Shown here piece after piece: positions 46,963-60,200 of a stretch of 64,000 nt of DNA. The DNA comes from Malachius bipustulatus. Its lineage: Eukaryota; Arthropoda; Insecta; Coleoptera; Melyridae. The translations under genes were made by a program, and so were the position numbers. Under the pieces are notes generated by a model that was given only the letters and a program-made list of their open reading frames with translations, had not been told where the DNA came from and did not search any database. The stretch lies in the NCBI GenBank assembly GCA_910589415.1, contig OU342634.1, positions 26,657,144 to 26,721,143 on the forward strand, written 5' to 3'. Position 1 is the first letter of the stretch. Each line of letters opens with the position of its first letter.

Positions 46963-49900
46963 CTTTCGTATATTCAAACCAAGTACTTACTCAATTCTAC
47001 TTACTGTTTTTTTCAGATTCGGCCTGGTCAATTACGCTTGAACACCCTGTATAAGTACTTGTTAAAAAACTGGACAACGTTAGCAAAACTTTGATATTTG
47101 GAGGTTTAGCAGGTTTTTCGTTTGTTTTGCATGAATACCATTAATCATTTTAAAAATGTATTGCAGTAAATTAATGGTTTTCAGCAGGACACGCAAACTT
47201 CAGAATGGGAGGAAACAGCGGATAGAAATATCTAAGCACGTGCTGGGAAATGTCATAAATTACAATAAAGCGTCACGTGTGGAAACTGGAAGCACACATG
47301 CTATTTGCATTATTAAAGCTTACTTTAATTAAACTCAGAATTAAACTACACCGAATTTCTCAACCAGCGCTCATAGCCTGGATTAAAGCACTTAATCATA
47401 AACGATAATTCCTGAAGGAAGTCACGGATAAGGTTTAAGTTTTGGAAGAGATATTTCTAAGATTCGGAACATCATCCATTAGACGGAGCAATAGAGTGGA
47501 TAAAGCACATTTCCTCAGCTCTAAGGGCAGTTAATGACCCCTAAAGATATATTAGAGGAAAGGACTGTAGTAAAATGGCGGGGAGATAAGACGGAGACTT
47601 CTCTCTAGTCGAAATCAAAAAGAAATTAATACTTCCATTGCGAAATAGAAAGGTGCTGAGCGATTCATCGAGAAAGAAATTTATCATTTCTCGACAAGAA
47701 CAAGCTTAAAAAGAAAAATCACCGCCCCGAGAAGCTTTGCGCTGTAAAAAGGACCTTTTCTAATTTCGTAATTCTACCATAAAATTTCCTGTCTTCGAGT
47801 TGATTTAAGTGAAACAATCTCACTCGGATTGTAACGCAATAATAATTAAAGGAACAGTAAAGAATACGCTTCAGAATTCCTACCGAAGTTATCCAATATT
47901 CATTGGAGGATGTTTTCGGGAATTTAATATAGGCAGATAATGGATAATGACCAGGGAACGAAACATTATTTTCTTATTATTTACATTCCCGAATCTTCCA
48001 AATTTAATAGCAGCATCATCGATGATATACCTATTAGGTAACTGAAGTAAATTTTGAAATTTACTGGGACAAAATTTTTATGAAGATGTATGTAAATGAA
48101 CTGATACCTATCTATGGAAGATGTCAGTTCCTATGCAAACTCGAGTATCTAGCATACTCAAAAGCTAGCCCCTCAAGGGCTGACTTTACAAAAAAAAAAC
48201 AAAAAAATAAAAATGCTATCCAGATATTACTAAATTCATTCAATTAATTAAATTGCTGAATGATGGCTTTTTCTTAACGAGAGAAATTTGGCGAATGTTA
48301 AGAAGACTGGTTGCCCTTGGTAGTTTTTTTTTTTTGTGGAATTCCCTATAACCTATACGGGTGTTCATTTATCTGAAAATATTATAATCGATATTAAGTC
48401 GATAGATTCTGAAGCAGAGATTTTCGGGGGTAGGGACACTACTTCATCAATTCGATTTTTTTCACTTAACTAAAAACAGTTCATGGAACTTCAAGGTTAG
48501 GTACTGATGGAGATAGGCACTTCTCGTTAAGGGATTATTAAGGTGTCTCTTTCGCATCTTTTTCCAAAATTCACTTAATAAGCAAAACAAGTTATACCAT
48601 CGACTTACTGACGTCATGTTAGGCATATCTTTCTAAAATTCGAAATGCATTCACTTCCACTTGCGAGAAAATTTGTTGGTTCTCTCTTATTCGGAGAGTC
48701 AGGTGGAAAATTCTGACTTTTAGGTAAAATTCTTTTAGGTAAGGTAGAGAGGTTTTCACTTTTCTCCATTTTTAGAGAATCCCGACCGCGACCTCCTACG
48801 CGCTTCCGCTGGTCTTCATGCCTATGCGTTCTTTACCTGTTCGTCACCGGAATCCGGTCTTCTAGCCTCGCGTCGTCACCGTCTAGCGAATCAGAAGATT
48901 TTACCGATATCACCAAAAAAAGACTTCTTCCATCTTAATTTAGGTGTCACTTCCGATTATATCATTTTAGGCAAACCCTGTCCATATAATTTTCGCGCAT
49001 CCACTTGCGCGAGTTTCTTTCACGTCATTTCTGCGAGTTACACTCCATAAACTGTTTTTTCACGTTAACCAAGGGCGGTGAAGGTATACATGATATTTTT
49101 AATAAAAAGGTGATTGAGACTTAGAGAGAGAAAATAATTTCTCTTTCACCTTTTTAATGGTAGTTTTAAAGAAGGTTTAACGCCGTTGATTCAATAAAAG
49201 GTTCAATCAGACTCATACTACGCGTGAAAACCATGGAAAACTAACACTTTTATCTGCGTCGACTCAGGGAAGGAATTTCTCAATCTTGACCGAGGGATGA
49301 AAGGGGATCATGACTCGGTGACAGTAGCCAGCCAGAAAACTTCCCTCATACGTAGTAAATTTTAAATCGGTCATAAAACGATAACGATCGTTATGATAGT
49401 ACTGCTGCTATATAGGGCTACGAAATTACCCCTCTGGTATACAAATTCAAATTTCGTTGTGTCTGCTGGATTGGAGCTGGACACTCAGATATTCAGTCGA
49501 CAGGCAGTATTTCTTTTTCAGGAAGAAAATCTTTCTTTTATAATTTTTTCTATCTGCAAGTTACAGATAGGTAACCGCTTGTTTTATTAGAACTAAACGA
49601 GTGCCGCTTGTTTTATGTAAGAAAACGACAGAGCTTGACAAGACTTTTTGGATAATTTTTCATCGGTCAGTCAAAAGCAATAAAATTGTACGAACAGCAA
49701 GAGAACGAAACGATCTGGTCGATACCGTGACTAGACAGCGACAGAATTTTAGAACGGAACCGATTTGATTTGTTATAAGGAGGCGAAGTAATTGTGCAAG
49801 AAGAGTATATTGTAGAGGCTACAGGAAGTAGAAATAGTTTCTGATTGAGAAGAAAAAAGAAAAAATAATTTTGTTAACACAGAGAGAGAATGAGTATTTA

Positions 49901-50612
49901 TATCTTTACTTATCTCGATTGTATCCCTTGGTTTAAATAATTATTAAAGTAATGAAAGAAGTTATTCATTGTCAAACATGAGTAGAGGAAAATTATATTC
50001 ACCTGGAAAATTCCTGTCTTCTTTAGACATCCTAAATCTCAAAAGAAGCTTCCAGTAGTAAGCAGGGAAGACTTGGAAAAGCATTAGCCCTTCTCAAGGA
50101 ACATAAAACCCCTAATACTCATTTATTTAATTTCGCAGCAGCTGAATTTAGTAAATACTGGCACTGAATGCCGAAAGAAAAAGAATAGCGCAGGTATTCG
50201 GGAGAAACCGAAAATGTAAAAAAAAGGGTCAAAAGAGCCCTAATTAGTACAATTCTTCACTAAACTAATAAAGCTAACGCGTGTGTAGTGGTCATGTCAT
50301 CAGTAGTCCAGGTCATGTGTAATTTTAAAAGGAAAGTCTCTCATGATTTGGAATAATAAGATAAGTACATTGAGTCTTTGTTGAAACATTGTGTAAATTT
50401 CCACTCTTAATGTTACCAAGCTGAAGTTTTCAAGAAAGAGGTTGGATTCAAGAAAGTCATTTTTGTAAATTATCCCGCGCGAGTGCAGAAAACTGATAAA
50501 ATATTGTTGCAGCTGCAATGTTTCAGCTTTGCCGCCATTTAATGAACTTCATATCTCTTTTAAAATTGCTGAGATCCCAATGAATTTCTCTAAAAACGGG
50601 CACCCTGTATAC
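46963..50612. other. Unassigned; solitary CACCCTGTATA ends at ~47045 and ~50601
   Basis: GAACACCCTGTATAAG (about 47042) and GGGCACCCTGTATAC (about 50599) are right-type termini without clear partners. 48775-48900 is a GC-richer stretch (CCCGACCGCGACCTCCTACG) with no ORF. A hairpin with arms AATAAAAAGGTGA / TCACCTTTTTAAT lies at 49100-49159. No gene recognised. Confidence 0.4.
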
Positions 50613-51254
50613 AGCAGGGTGATCCTTAATGTGCGAAAAAGTTTAGGAGGCGATTACTTGGCTCATTCCAAGGAAGAAAGTTCCTTTTATTTAAGGTGGG
50701 TCCGGAAATGCACCGTCTTTGGGCTATTATTGTTTCAATGAAAGAGTTCTTTTAACCAGCTTTTGATGATATCTCAGGAACCGTTTGAGGTACATCATAG
50801 CTCAACTGTTGACATATCTTTACAATTATATAAGGTTCTTTTTTAATGCTAACTATTTTGTTTTACCATTGATGGAAATTTTGGGGTTGCGTTAGTTTTT
50901 TTTTTCTAAATTCTATGACACTGGGACTCTGGGCAAATTTACATTTTCAAAGTTGCTTTTTAAACCGCCAGTATTTCCTACACAAAAAGGTAGGTACCTA
51001 CTCTTGGTCATAATTCCTACCGTGAAACTTTTTCGAGAAAAATGACTATTATCATGGATCTGAGTTCAAAAGCTGAGTTCTCTGTGTCTCAAATGGTTCC
51101 CGAGGCATTTAAAAAAAAGCTTGAAAAAAAGTCTTACTTTGACACCTGTATCTCAAAAACGGTGCATGTTCGTACACACGTTAAAGAAAACTTTTTTCCT
51201 TAAAGTGAGCCAAGGAATTATCCCCTGTCCGCACTTATTTAGGATCGCCCTGCA
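50613..51254. mobile_element. Palindromic element K, GCAGGGTGATCCT termini
   Basis: GCAGGGTGATCCTTAATGTG at the left pairs with the reverse complement of ...GCACTTATTTAGGATCGCCCTGC at the right. Matching continues inward (TTACTTGGCTCATTCCAAGG against CCAAGGAATTATCC region; ATGCACCGTCTTTGG against its mate). Arms are about 150-200 bp and diverged; the loop is about 280 bp. The solitary CACCCTGTATA end abuts its left side. No coding region. Confidence 0.7.
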
Positions 51255-52199
51255 TTTACTAGGTTACATTGTTTGTGTTTGGCTGCTTTTGGTTCGTTTT
51301 GTGTATGCAGTTTTGTATATTTAGTTCTTGAAATTTTCCTGGTATGTAAATTTAACCATCTTAAGCATATTAGAAAGTTGCAGCAACTTTAATGAACTTT
51401 TATTGTAAAGTTTTCCGAAGTTTGCTAGTACTTTACATTTCAAACGTTGCTGTATCGCCTGAGCCCTGCATCAACATTCCAGTAATTTAACTGGGTCAAT
51501 GGTTTCAACATTACAGTTTTCTATGAAAAGTTGGATGAAAAGCCTCGGAAAACTCATGTGGGTATTATAATAATTAATAGGAATACCAGTTATTGCAACA
51601 TCTTAGGGAAAAAATAGATTCACACTCTTCCAGCGGTAACGCTCCTCCACTGATTGAAGACGAAAGGGCAGACGTGACATTGTCTAACCTGACATCGATT
51701 AAAGCCTAACTTTTCAGAGACTTTGTTCCAATTATTCCGGGACCGTTCAACAACACAACTACTACCCTGCAAAGCGCGCTAAACTTTCTATCGATCTTTA
51801 ATTCAATGCCGCGCGATATGACAGAATCGATGGAACTGTCGAACTAATCCTGTCGCTGCTCTAAATTCATTCATATGCAAATTGTACAGGACAAGCTATT
51901 GCCTTGCCTTTTGACTTCCATCCACCGAGGGGAAGCTGGATTCCTCTCGTAGCGTCTGTCTAGAATGCAAATGCGGAATGTATGCGCACGTGCCCCTTTG
52001 TATGTGTGAGCTTAAGGGACTTTCAATTTCACCTTCAATTGTTATTATTATTATTCACTTGATAAGACAAGATCAAATTAATTTAGAAACAACATCATGA
52101 TGCAATTAGATGTTCGAATTTTTTACATACTTCGTTCAATAAAGACTTGATCGAAAAAATGTCACAAATAATTCTGAGAAAGTCGAATTTTGAGCATAC
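51255..52199. other. Unassigned; two ATGCAAAT octamers
   Basis: Less AT-rich block at about 51640-52020 with ATGCAAAT at about 51873 and 51965. Could be regulatory or conserved host sequence; there is no direct support. Confidence 0.35.
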
Positions 52200-54185
52200 A
52201 CTGTAATTACCATAAATTCAATAATCCTTCAACAGGCTTGAATGATTGATTCAAACAACTCCCTGCAGACTCTCTGGATCAAATGTTTTCCGATATCGTC
52301 GTTCATCGTGAAGACGCCGTTCTTTGTTCGAGCTTCTGCATAGGTGACCACAAAATTTTCAAAGATGGCTCAAGTTTGAGGAAAATCGATTTTTTCTCAT
52401 CACGAAAGAGGTCGCCCAATTGTGAATTGTTCAAAACGTTTTCAAAGTTTTTTGCAACCACTTGATCTGGTAGGAGACACTCCTTTTTGACCATTAGGTG
52501 TTATTTAACAACATTTTCACTGGCCCATTCGGGTTCATTTTCTGTATTTTTTGGGGAGTTTCTGAGACCCGTTGACACTATTTTTTAAGCACTAGCACCT
52601 ATTAGCAACATTTTTTTACCTCCTCCTACAAGAATGGTAAATATATATACTGTTGAAGATCCAAGGAACAATTGTCTTGTAACTGAAAGGTCAATCTTTG
52701 CCGATTTTTACAGTTCATTTAAGATCCTTGTAACTTTCCGAATTTCTATATTTTTTTTTATTGTCGCAAGTTTGAAGGTTAGACCAACTCCTTTACTTAT
52801 CAATAAAATTGCCAAAATTCACACAGAACGAACTTAAACCACGATTCAAGCCTTTATCTACAACGTTGTGAGGGAGTCTCTCAGGGATCACTATGGTCTG
52901 AATCACCGGTTGCTAACGTAATGTAGGCCGTTTAGAACACTTGCTATCAGATTTTTTGGCAGTTTTAAAGACACTTGCCTCAAGGCTCCAAGACTCGAGT
53001 CAACTAATGTTGGAGTTAACAGTAAGACGTCAAGAACAGATTAAAATAACCCAGAAAGCTTTTATTTAATATCAAGAAAAATTTATGAAGACAATCGAAG
53101 GGATATCAATAACGACTGTGACCAACATTGATATCAATTACGGCCTCATATACTATCTTCGTCGCATGTTGCCAATTAAATGCTCGATGAACTGCTGTGG
53201 GATGTTATCACATTCCTGCGAGAGCATTTGTTGAACGTCCTGGATGGTATTTGGCGGGTGCTGAAGCCTCCTAAGGTCACGATTCAGTTCATCCCTCAAA
53301 TGCTTTATGGGTTTCATATCTGCGGACAAAGCTGGCCAGATCATTTGCATGATGCACGTGCCCTCAAAGGAATTCCTAGTAAATAGGGAAACCTGAAGCC
53401 TAACATTCTATTGCTGAAGGATGAAATTTTGGCTCACATTTTGTGCAGATGGTAGAACATGTGGAACACCTGGAGGTGGAATTACCACTAAAGGCATTCT
53501 TCCGTTAGCAGCAATCCCAACCCAAACAATGACAGAGCCGGTACCTTTTCCATCACACGTTGATACAAAAATCGTCTCCAGACACGTATTCGGCCATCAT
53601 TGCGCCAAAGTTTGAGGCTTGGTTATTCGTTGAATAAAATGCCTCCCCATTCTGCTTGGTTTCATCGAAGATGCTGCTTTGCAAAGAGTGGTCATGCTTT
53701 TCGGTGTTCTCGGTAAGCCAAATTCTGGTCTTCGAATGGTCAAAACAGAAGTGGTAAGAACAGTCTCCTCTCCTAAACAAAACAAAGCAAACGTATTGAA
53801 CCTCTTTTGTGATGAGAAAAATTGATTTGCCTCAAACTTGAGCCATCTTTGAACATCTTATGAAAGTTTTTTCAGGATTTTGAGGAAGGAACTGCTCTTC
53901 ACAACAAATGATATCAGCAAACATTTGGTTCAAAGAGTCTGCAGGGAGTTTGGATCAAGTGATTACATGAAAATTTCAGTTGAAAATCGTGCGAAGTCGA
54001 TTTTGGGGCATGGGTGCATTCCAAGTCATATCACTCCGTAATGCAGACATACACAAACCTGAGTGTTGGAGAACTTCGAGAATACCATTGCCGCTTGGTT
54101 CATGTAAAATTTCGAAAAAATCTATTGACTGGGTTTGTAGGCGAGGGAACTTCAAAAAGTGTTTCCCTAGTTTTGTGCATCAGTA
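52200..54185. mobile_element. Long-armed Tc1-like element L, transposase-bearing relative of I
   Basis: The left arm (52200 to about 52850) and right arm (about 53797 to 54185) are inverted copies and are homologous to the arms of element I. The right terminus (minus strand) reads TATACTGATGCACAAAAC. The left arm starts inside the unit relative to the right arm, so the left end is truncated by about 200-350 bp. The loop contains a minus-strand Tc1-type transposase pseudogene ending at 53153. The arrangement suggests a Tc1-group element with unusually long inverted repeats. It is decayed and non-functional. Confidence 0.7.
53153..53790 (-). pseudogene. Tc1-like transposase, C-terminal two thirds, degenerate
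   Basis: Read leftwards: YREHRKA, LFAKQHLR, NQAEWGGILFNE (the position of FSDES), LWRNDGRIRVWRR, then after a frameshift TCDGKGTGSVIVWVGIA and ANGRMPLVV, FILQQ followed by a stop where QQDNARPH is expected, then MIWPALSADMKPIKHL and RDELNR (WPAQSPDLNPIEHLWDEL in the family), ending IPQQFIEHLIGNMRRR and TAG. The first and second acidic catalytic positions are lost (FNE for SDE; stop for D) while the third E is retained. The N-terminal HTH region is absent; sequence runs into the right inverted arm. A family-typical protein is about 340 aa; about 210 codons remain. Confidence 0.9.
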
Positions 54186-55045
54186 TACAATAATTGAGTA
54201 CCTTACTTGCTAACTCTTGGTATTTATACGGTGGTTCAATATAATGGTATTGTATAAACAGAGCATTCTCTGTTTGTCGCTGCGCTAATATGGTCAGTAA
54301 AATATCTTTTGCTTATCAGAATTGAAATAATTATATTGAGTGATACTTCATTTTTAACTATTAATTTTACTGAGAAAAACTCCATACCCCAGATACATGT
54401 ACTAAAACAGTACTTACTAACGAGTCAATTAGGTGACTTTCGAGCATGTCGTTGATTAATGTGTGGTATTGTGGTAGTGATTTGTGGTATTTTGGCATGA
54501 AGTAAAATACTAGAGAACGCAGCAAACAATAAACTTCTCCGACAGTTAAATCAATGAACAGGCCAGATATCCATCATTTTCAGAATGACAGCGGTGCTTA
54601 TTTCCCTCTCTTAAAGGTTTAAAAGCCATTGTATTTATTCCAATTCTGCAAAAGATAACAAGCATCCAATACAAGCGGATTCAAAGCGGAAGGTTATAGA
54701 AACTCCACATCATAGCAGGCTTATGGTGTCAAATTCATATAATTTTTTAGGGCATAGGCGATTAAAAATTATTTGCATGCAGAATAACAGAAAAAAGGTT
54801 CAAATCCAGGATAATTCGAGTTTACGAACTGAACAATTTTAATCCTGAAGATTGTTTCCTTTCTCATAACTCGTTTTTCCAAGACCTAATCAGTCTACGA
54901 TTAGATGACTTTATTTTTATTATTCATTCTGTTCTCTTTTTATGATATAAAAATAAATATAAAAGGCATAAATGTGTGATAAACTAGGAAGGATGGCTGG
55001 ATTGCCATGAAAGATATATGTGTTTACTAGGCCAGTAGTACGGCT
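54186..55045. other. No recognised feature
   Basis: AT-rich spacer, no coding region or element termini recognised. Confidence 0.45.
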
Positions 55046-56122
55046 TACAAATATGCCTTTATAATAATATAATAATAATAATACCTAATAGCTTCATTGC
55101 CCAACACATCATTTACAGTGCGACATTTACATCCACCATTTACAACAAAAATAAAAACAAACAGTTAAACATTTCAAAGATAGATAAATAACAACAAAAA
55201 AAATTATACATAGAAAACTCCCCCACAGAATTAAAATAATAACAATGACAAGCAATATCTTGCAAGATAGAAAAAATCATCTAAATTTATAAAAAGTCTT
55301 TAAAAAAGTTTTCATGGGCAGTGCTGACCAGGCACTCAATACCAGAGAAGAAGGTGTCACAATCATCACACAAACAAAAGTCTCTAAGCATCACATTGAA
55401 AGGCGAAAAAATAGCAAGTTAGTTCTTGTTTCAATGTAATAAAAAATGGCATTGTGGCGAAAGCCCAAATATGGTACCAACAAATTAACCTGCGAAAGCA
55501 AATCCGGACAGTCGATCCCATCACATAGCAACCTATATAGAAACATCACAGACGTGCATCTTCTCCTACTTTCAAGAGACTGGAAACCAGTCATGTTCAG
55601 AAGTTTAATCACAACTTAAACACAAAATACTTCAGAAACCTTCTCTGCATATTCTCAACAACGGATTTGTGACGGGCATAAAAAGGAGACCAAATCACTG
55701 ATGCATACTCAAGTTTAGACCGCACATACCCATAATAGAGCAAAATCAATGGTTGAATGTTATCAAACCTCCTACAGTTGCTCACAATGAAACCCAACAT
55801 TCTACTATCATTCAACACAATACTACAAACATGCTTGACAAAACTTGTAGTGCGAGAGAGTGTAAGTCCATCAACATTGTAAGGAAAAACTATATTATTC
55901 TGTTCTCTAGAATTACCTTACACTTCTAAGCATTCAAGTGAAGCCTATTAAGCGCACACCATGTCTGAATTGGTGGAAGCAGCAGAAAATATCTTCAGGT
56001 CATCAGCAAAGAAGAGCTTAAATAGTGCAAAAGTATCACAAAGATCAGTAATAAGCAGTAAAAATTACAGCGGATCTAGATTAGATCCCTGTGGTACCCC
56101 CGATGTTACAATATACTGCTTA
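55046..56122 (-). pseudogene. LINE ORF2 3' half: RT catalytic box to 3' tail
   Basis: Right of the MITE insertion the ORF continues leftwards from KQYIVTSGVPQGSNLDPL (GVPQG box, about 56060-56120) to FADDLKIFSAASTNSD, with the catalytic FADD encoded at 55999-56010. It continues with SIVLN, DSRMLGFIVSNCRRF, LYYGYVRSKLEYASVIWSP, VVENMQRRFLKYF and TGFQSLESRRRCTSVMFLY, the usual LINE C-terminus. Several stops and frame changes occur. The 3' end is an (AAT)n-type repeat (55053-55084), as in I/Jockey-like LINEs. Confidence 0.85.
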
Positions 56123-56630
56123 AGCGGCGTCCACATTAGTAAAAATTTATGCTGTGCGTCGCGTTCGCCGCAAATTTATTCGTGCGTTCACAAATTTACG
56201 CGAGTATGGACGCGTTCGGCGCATTTAACCGCACACAAAAGTTTTCGCCAAATTCAACACACGCGATCCGTTCGTTGTCGGTTTTTTGATAAACATCAAA
56301 CGATTTACGCCGCAGCATTGTTCTAGTGTGGACGTATTATTAATGATTAGTAGTGTTTTCGTGGTCGCATCATGTCTTCTGATGCATTAATAGCAATGAA
56401 AAAGAAATATGCTGCTTTCATTGTTATGTACCATCTTATCGAGAAAAATAGAAAAAAGGAAAAAGAACTCTGATAAACATGTACAGACATACACGCACGC
56501 GTTGATCGGAGACGCACGGCGCACGACGTAAAAATTTATGCATCAACAATGTAGAATTTGCGGCGCAAATATTTGCGGCGGATTCTACATTCCACGCACA
56601 ACGTAATTATTTGCTAGTATGGACGCGCCT
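56123..56630. mobile_element. PIF/Harbinger-type MITE, 508 bp, TTA target duplication
   Basis: The element is flanked by TTA on both sides (56120-56122 and 56631-56633). Ends read AGCGGCGTCCACATTAGTA and, on the opposite strand, AGGCGCGTCCATACTAGCA. It interrupts the LINE RT between NGFAS and QYIVTSGVPQG, so the boundaries are confirmed by the split gene. An internal hairpin AATGTAGAAT...ATTCTACATT (about 56552-56596) surrounds TTGCGGCGCAAATATTTGCG. It is GC-richer than its host. No transposase; TTA duplications are typical of PIF/Harbinger. Confidence 0.8.
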
Positions 56631-56633
56631 TTA

Positions 56634-57240
56634 GAAGCAAAGCCATTATATGCCACAAATTGCCTACGATTAACCAAATAGGATGAAAGGAACAAAACTA
56701 TCTTTGTCAAGACCAATCCGAAATAATTTCCCTATTAGAATTCACTGATCAATCCTAAGGAAAGCTCTCGAAAAATCCGTCAAGACAACGTCAACCAGTC
56801 CCCGCCTATCCAGAACATTTGCTATAAACTGAGTAAAAACTAACAAATTAGAAACAGTTGAACGACGATTCACAAAACCATGCCGGAATGGAGATATAAT
56901 GTTTTGTACTGCATGGTAAACATGATTTACCATGAGGTAGTTTTCAATGAAATATCAAGAAGGAATGCCATCAGGACCAGATGTCATTGTATCTTCAGTT
57001 TCTTCACAGCAAGAAGAATCTCTTCATTTGTGACAGGACCAGTACCAACATCAAGACAATAACGGGACTGAATGCCCTCATCTGGCTGATCTGGCGTCAG
57101 ACTCAAGATCAGGTGGAAAAAAACTTTCTGAAAACAATCGGCAAATGTATCAACTATCATTTGGGGACGATCACACCTCACATCACCGTAAAACATAGTG
57201 CCAGGAATCCTGGATTTACCCCTTAATTAGTGATGTACAT
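56634..57240 (-). pseudogene. LINE ORF2 5' half: pre-RT and RT palm start, with internal deletion
   Basis: From 57196 leftwards: IVDTFADCFQKVFFHLIL, VTNEEILLAVKKLKIQ, then SGPDGIPS, followed directly by MVNHVYHAVQNIISPFRHGF, VNRRSTVSNLLVFTQFI and RRGLVDVVLTDFSRAFLRID (the TDFSKAFDxVDH block), LIGKLFRIGLD and YLVNRRQFVAYNGFAS up to the MITE. The segment between GPDGIP and the HGF..RST block that normally holds roughly 70 residues is missing, so there was an internal deletion before or after insertion. The 5' end is truncated at about 57240; no endonuclease is present. Confidence 0.85.
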
Positions 57241-60200
57241 AGGACCAAAATAATGCCGTGCTATTAAAAGCTGACAAGTTGGTTATAATCATGTGATTAT
57301 ATTAGGAGATATTTTATTTATTGCTTAAGACCTGTGTAAATTTGTATCTCGTAAATTATTTAAAATTAATCCCTTTCACAAATTATTTTGTCGCAATGAG
57401 ATTATAATCAAACAGCATAATAACAACAACTCTAAAACATAGTACCTAATCATAAAAAGCTACATAATTGGAGGAATGCGAGGAGAAGATTTATTTTAAT
57501 CTATTTGAATATCCAATGAATTGCAAAATGTCCAATGAAAGCACAAAAGGTCTAATCGATACGGGAACAATAGAAAATGGCGAGGTAAAACGAATTACGA
57601 TAATTTGTTATATTTAGGTGAATTCGATATTCAATTCCACCTGTTTGAAATCGCCTGGCGAATGTTGAAAAAAGCACATTGCGCATTAAAATATTAAATC
57701 TGAAGCTGAAAATTCATTGGATTGGTAAATGAGGTTTCCGGTAAAATTGGTTAATAAATAAAACAAAAAATCAATCAAGGTAATTTATGAATATATTTCA
57801 TCATGAAGTACTCTCTTCGCCATACTCTCTTCAGCACCTTATCTTACAAGAACAAGTAAATGTCGAAAGTCACTTTTCCCCTTGTCTTTTCATTCATTTC
57901 AATTTTATTTTTTTGTCATTTATCTCACTACAAGCACAGAATCTCCTGACCATGTTTGTAGTTAAATTGGGACCCGATGACAATGAAAAAACTATTCAGG
58001 TTTCAGTACCACAAATTTATTGGCGAAAAACTACACTTTATCTGCAATTCATCACAATTTCAAAAATATTCGTGAGGTTGTCGATGTTGACCAGAATTCA
58101 CGTGAATTTACCGAGACGAAGACAAATCGGTGTGCATTATGTCGTATCGATTGTCACTTTAATTAATAATAGCGCAGAATCACCGTTTTTATGTTCTTCT
58201 CCTAACCAAAACTCCTGAGTCTAATGCTAAAACCACAATGTTTCAAAATGAATTTTTGAATTCAATCCTAGAAGTAACAGCGGTGGCCGCCATTGGACCC
58301 AAAACCACCGCCTGGCGAGTATGCCACTTGAGGGCGGCAAGTGTGTACACCGTAACCTATCTACATCGTACTACATAGTACCTATATTTTAGATTGTTCT
58401 ATAATTCTTAGAGATTTTATTTTATGTACTTTTATTTCTGGGACCATTGTATTAAAGAAAATGTTTTTGAAGGAAACGGAGCTCTCGAGCATTCATAATA
58501 CAATAACCACTACCGATAAAGTCATTTCATTAATAAATTAACTATTAGAGCAATAAACTTATTTTGTATTTAATTAATAATTATTATCATAAAATGTCTA
58601 AAATTTATAATTTTTGATATGAAAGTGAAATGTAGTGAAAGCACTTCGGTAAGTTGTAATTGCTGTAGAATTTTGATAATTATTTTAGGTGAAGGGTTTC
58701 AATTACGAAATTTAAACACACTTAGACAGAAATTCATAATTTTAGTGCGGAGGCACACTCAAAACTTTGCTTTTAGTTGAACGTCAACTTCACTTACTAG
58801 CCCCGACCAGAACTCAATAATGTCACTCTCATTTCAACAAAGGCTTGCTCTAAATTTCTGTTTAAACTCCTCGATACAATATTCAGAAGCACTCTCGACC
58901 CTTTGTTGTCTATACGTTACATAACGATAATTATTACAAGTTACCTTTATAGGAAAACAGGCAAAAAATACTAATAATGATATTACTGTTTCTAATTTCT
59001 ACTAAACAAAGAGTAACTTTAAACGAGCCCGGGAATATTGATTTTTGATATTTACAAATTTCTGTGCGCATGTAATAATAAATATCGGGTTATTTACGGT
59101 GGCAGGAATAAGTCTCTGATGCCTTTTTACTTTTCCCACAGGAAAATATTTTTCAAACCTTGTTTGCCTCTACAAGACATAAATTATCGATGTCATTTAG
59201 GAAATATTTTGTCGCCGGCTTCCCTTCTGAACTTGACAAGTTTTCTTGTCGGTTGCATTAACATATTATCTGAATTTTTCTTTCGCTGAGTTTGCTGTTA
59301 AAATATTCCTCATGGGCTGGGTCGAGAAAATTGGTACGATTTTTTTTTTTTGTTATCTCAAGGCTGCTTACATAATTTTGCTATATTTTTTACAATTATG
59401 CAGCAAATTTGCATTAAAGCTTGATTATACTTATTACTAAGCTATTTGTGGAATAAAATTATCGCAGGAAAAGCTAAAATTATTCAAAATAACGGAAACG
59501 CTTTATTTGAACGATTTTTAAATTTCTTGCTTAAGGAATAAAAATCCATTTTTCATCAACCTTACTGCAAAAGAATTTCTGCTAATTTATGAAAGTATAC
59601 GTACAATCATACAGAGAAAGTAAAAAAATACAAAATCATAAAAATAGCCAAGAAACATGAAATATAATTTAAATAAAATTAAAAAACAATAATCTGAAAA
59701 CAAAAAAAAATCAAGGCTGTCAGGAAGCTCATTGGCATAATCGTATATTCGATGCATTTGAAAGACATGGAGGGCGACATTCGAAAGCTATAAAAATTGA
59801 ATAATAAAAACTCCACCCATATTTACAGGCGGCTCATACTATGTCGATCTCGGTGGTGAATAAGGACGAAAACGACTTAATATGTTTCAATTTTAATTAG
59901 GGACCATACGTTTCAACTTTGGTTACAGTGATATAACTTTACAGTGATAGTATAGTGAAGATGGAGGTCGAACAAAATCGTGCAATCCTGAAAATTAGTG
60001 GTTTTGTTTAGAATTTCATGCTCTTTCCGAAAATCGAAACGTCTAGGGCTGTCAAGATTTTTAACTTTTAAAATTTCGACTTTCCAACAGTTTAAGAACA
60101 GATTTCTTTTTTTGGTCAAATAAGCGGGGTCGTTAGTATCATTAGTAGATTTTTAATTAAATTATGAATTAATTTCAGATCTTTAAAAGCAATTCACGTT

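Noticed and set aside
46585..46977. 130-codon minus-strand ORF
   Set aside because: It lies almost wholly inside palindromic element J and includes the poly(C)/poly(A) loop; its openness is a by-product.
57787..58218. 143-codon ORF as a host gene
   Set aside because: No family recognised, a competing frame over the 3' part looks equally coding, and no clear splice or promoter context.
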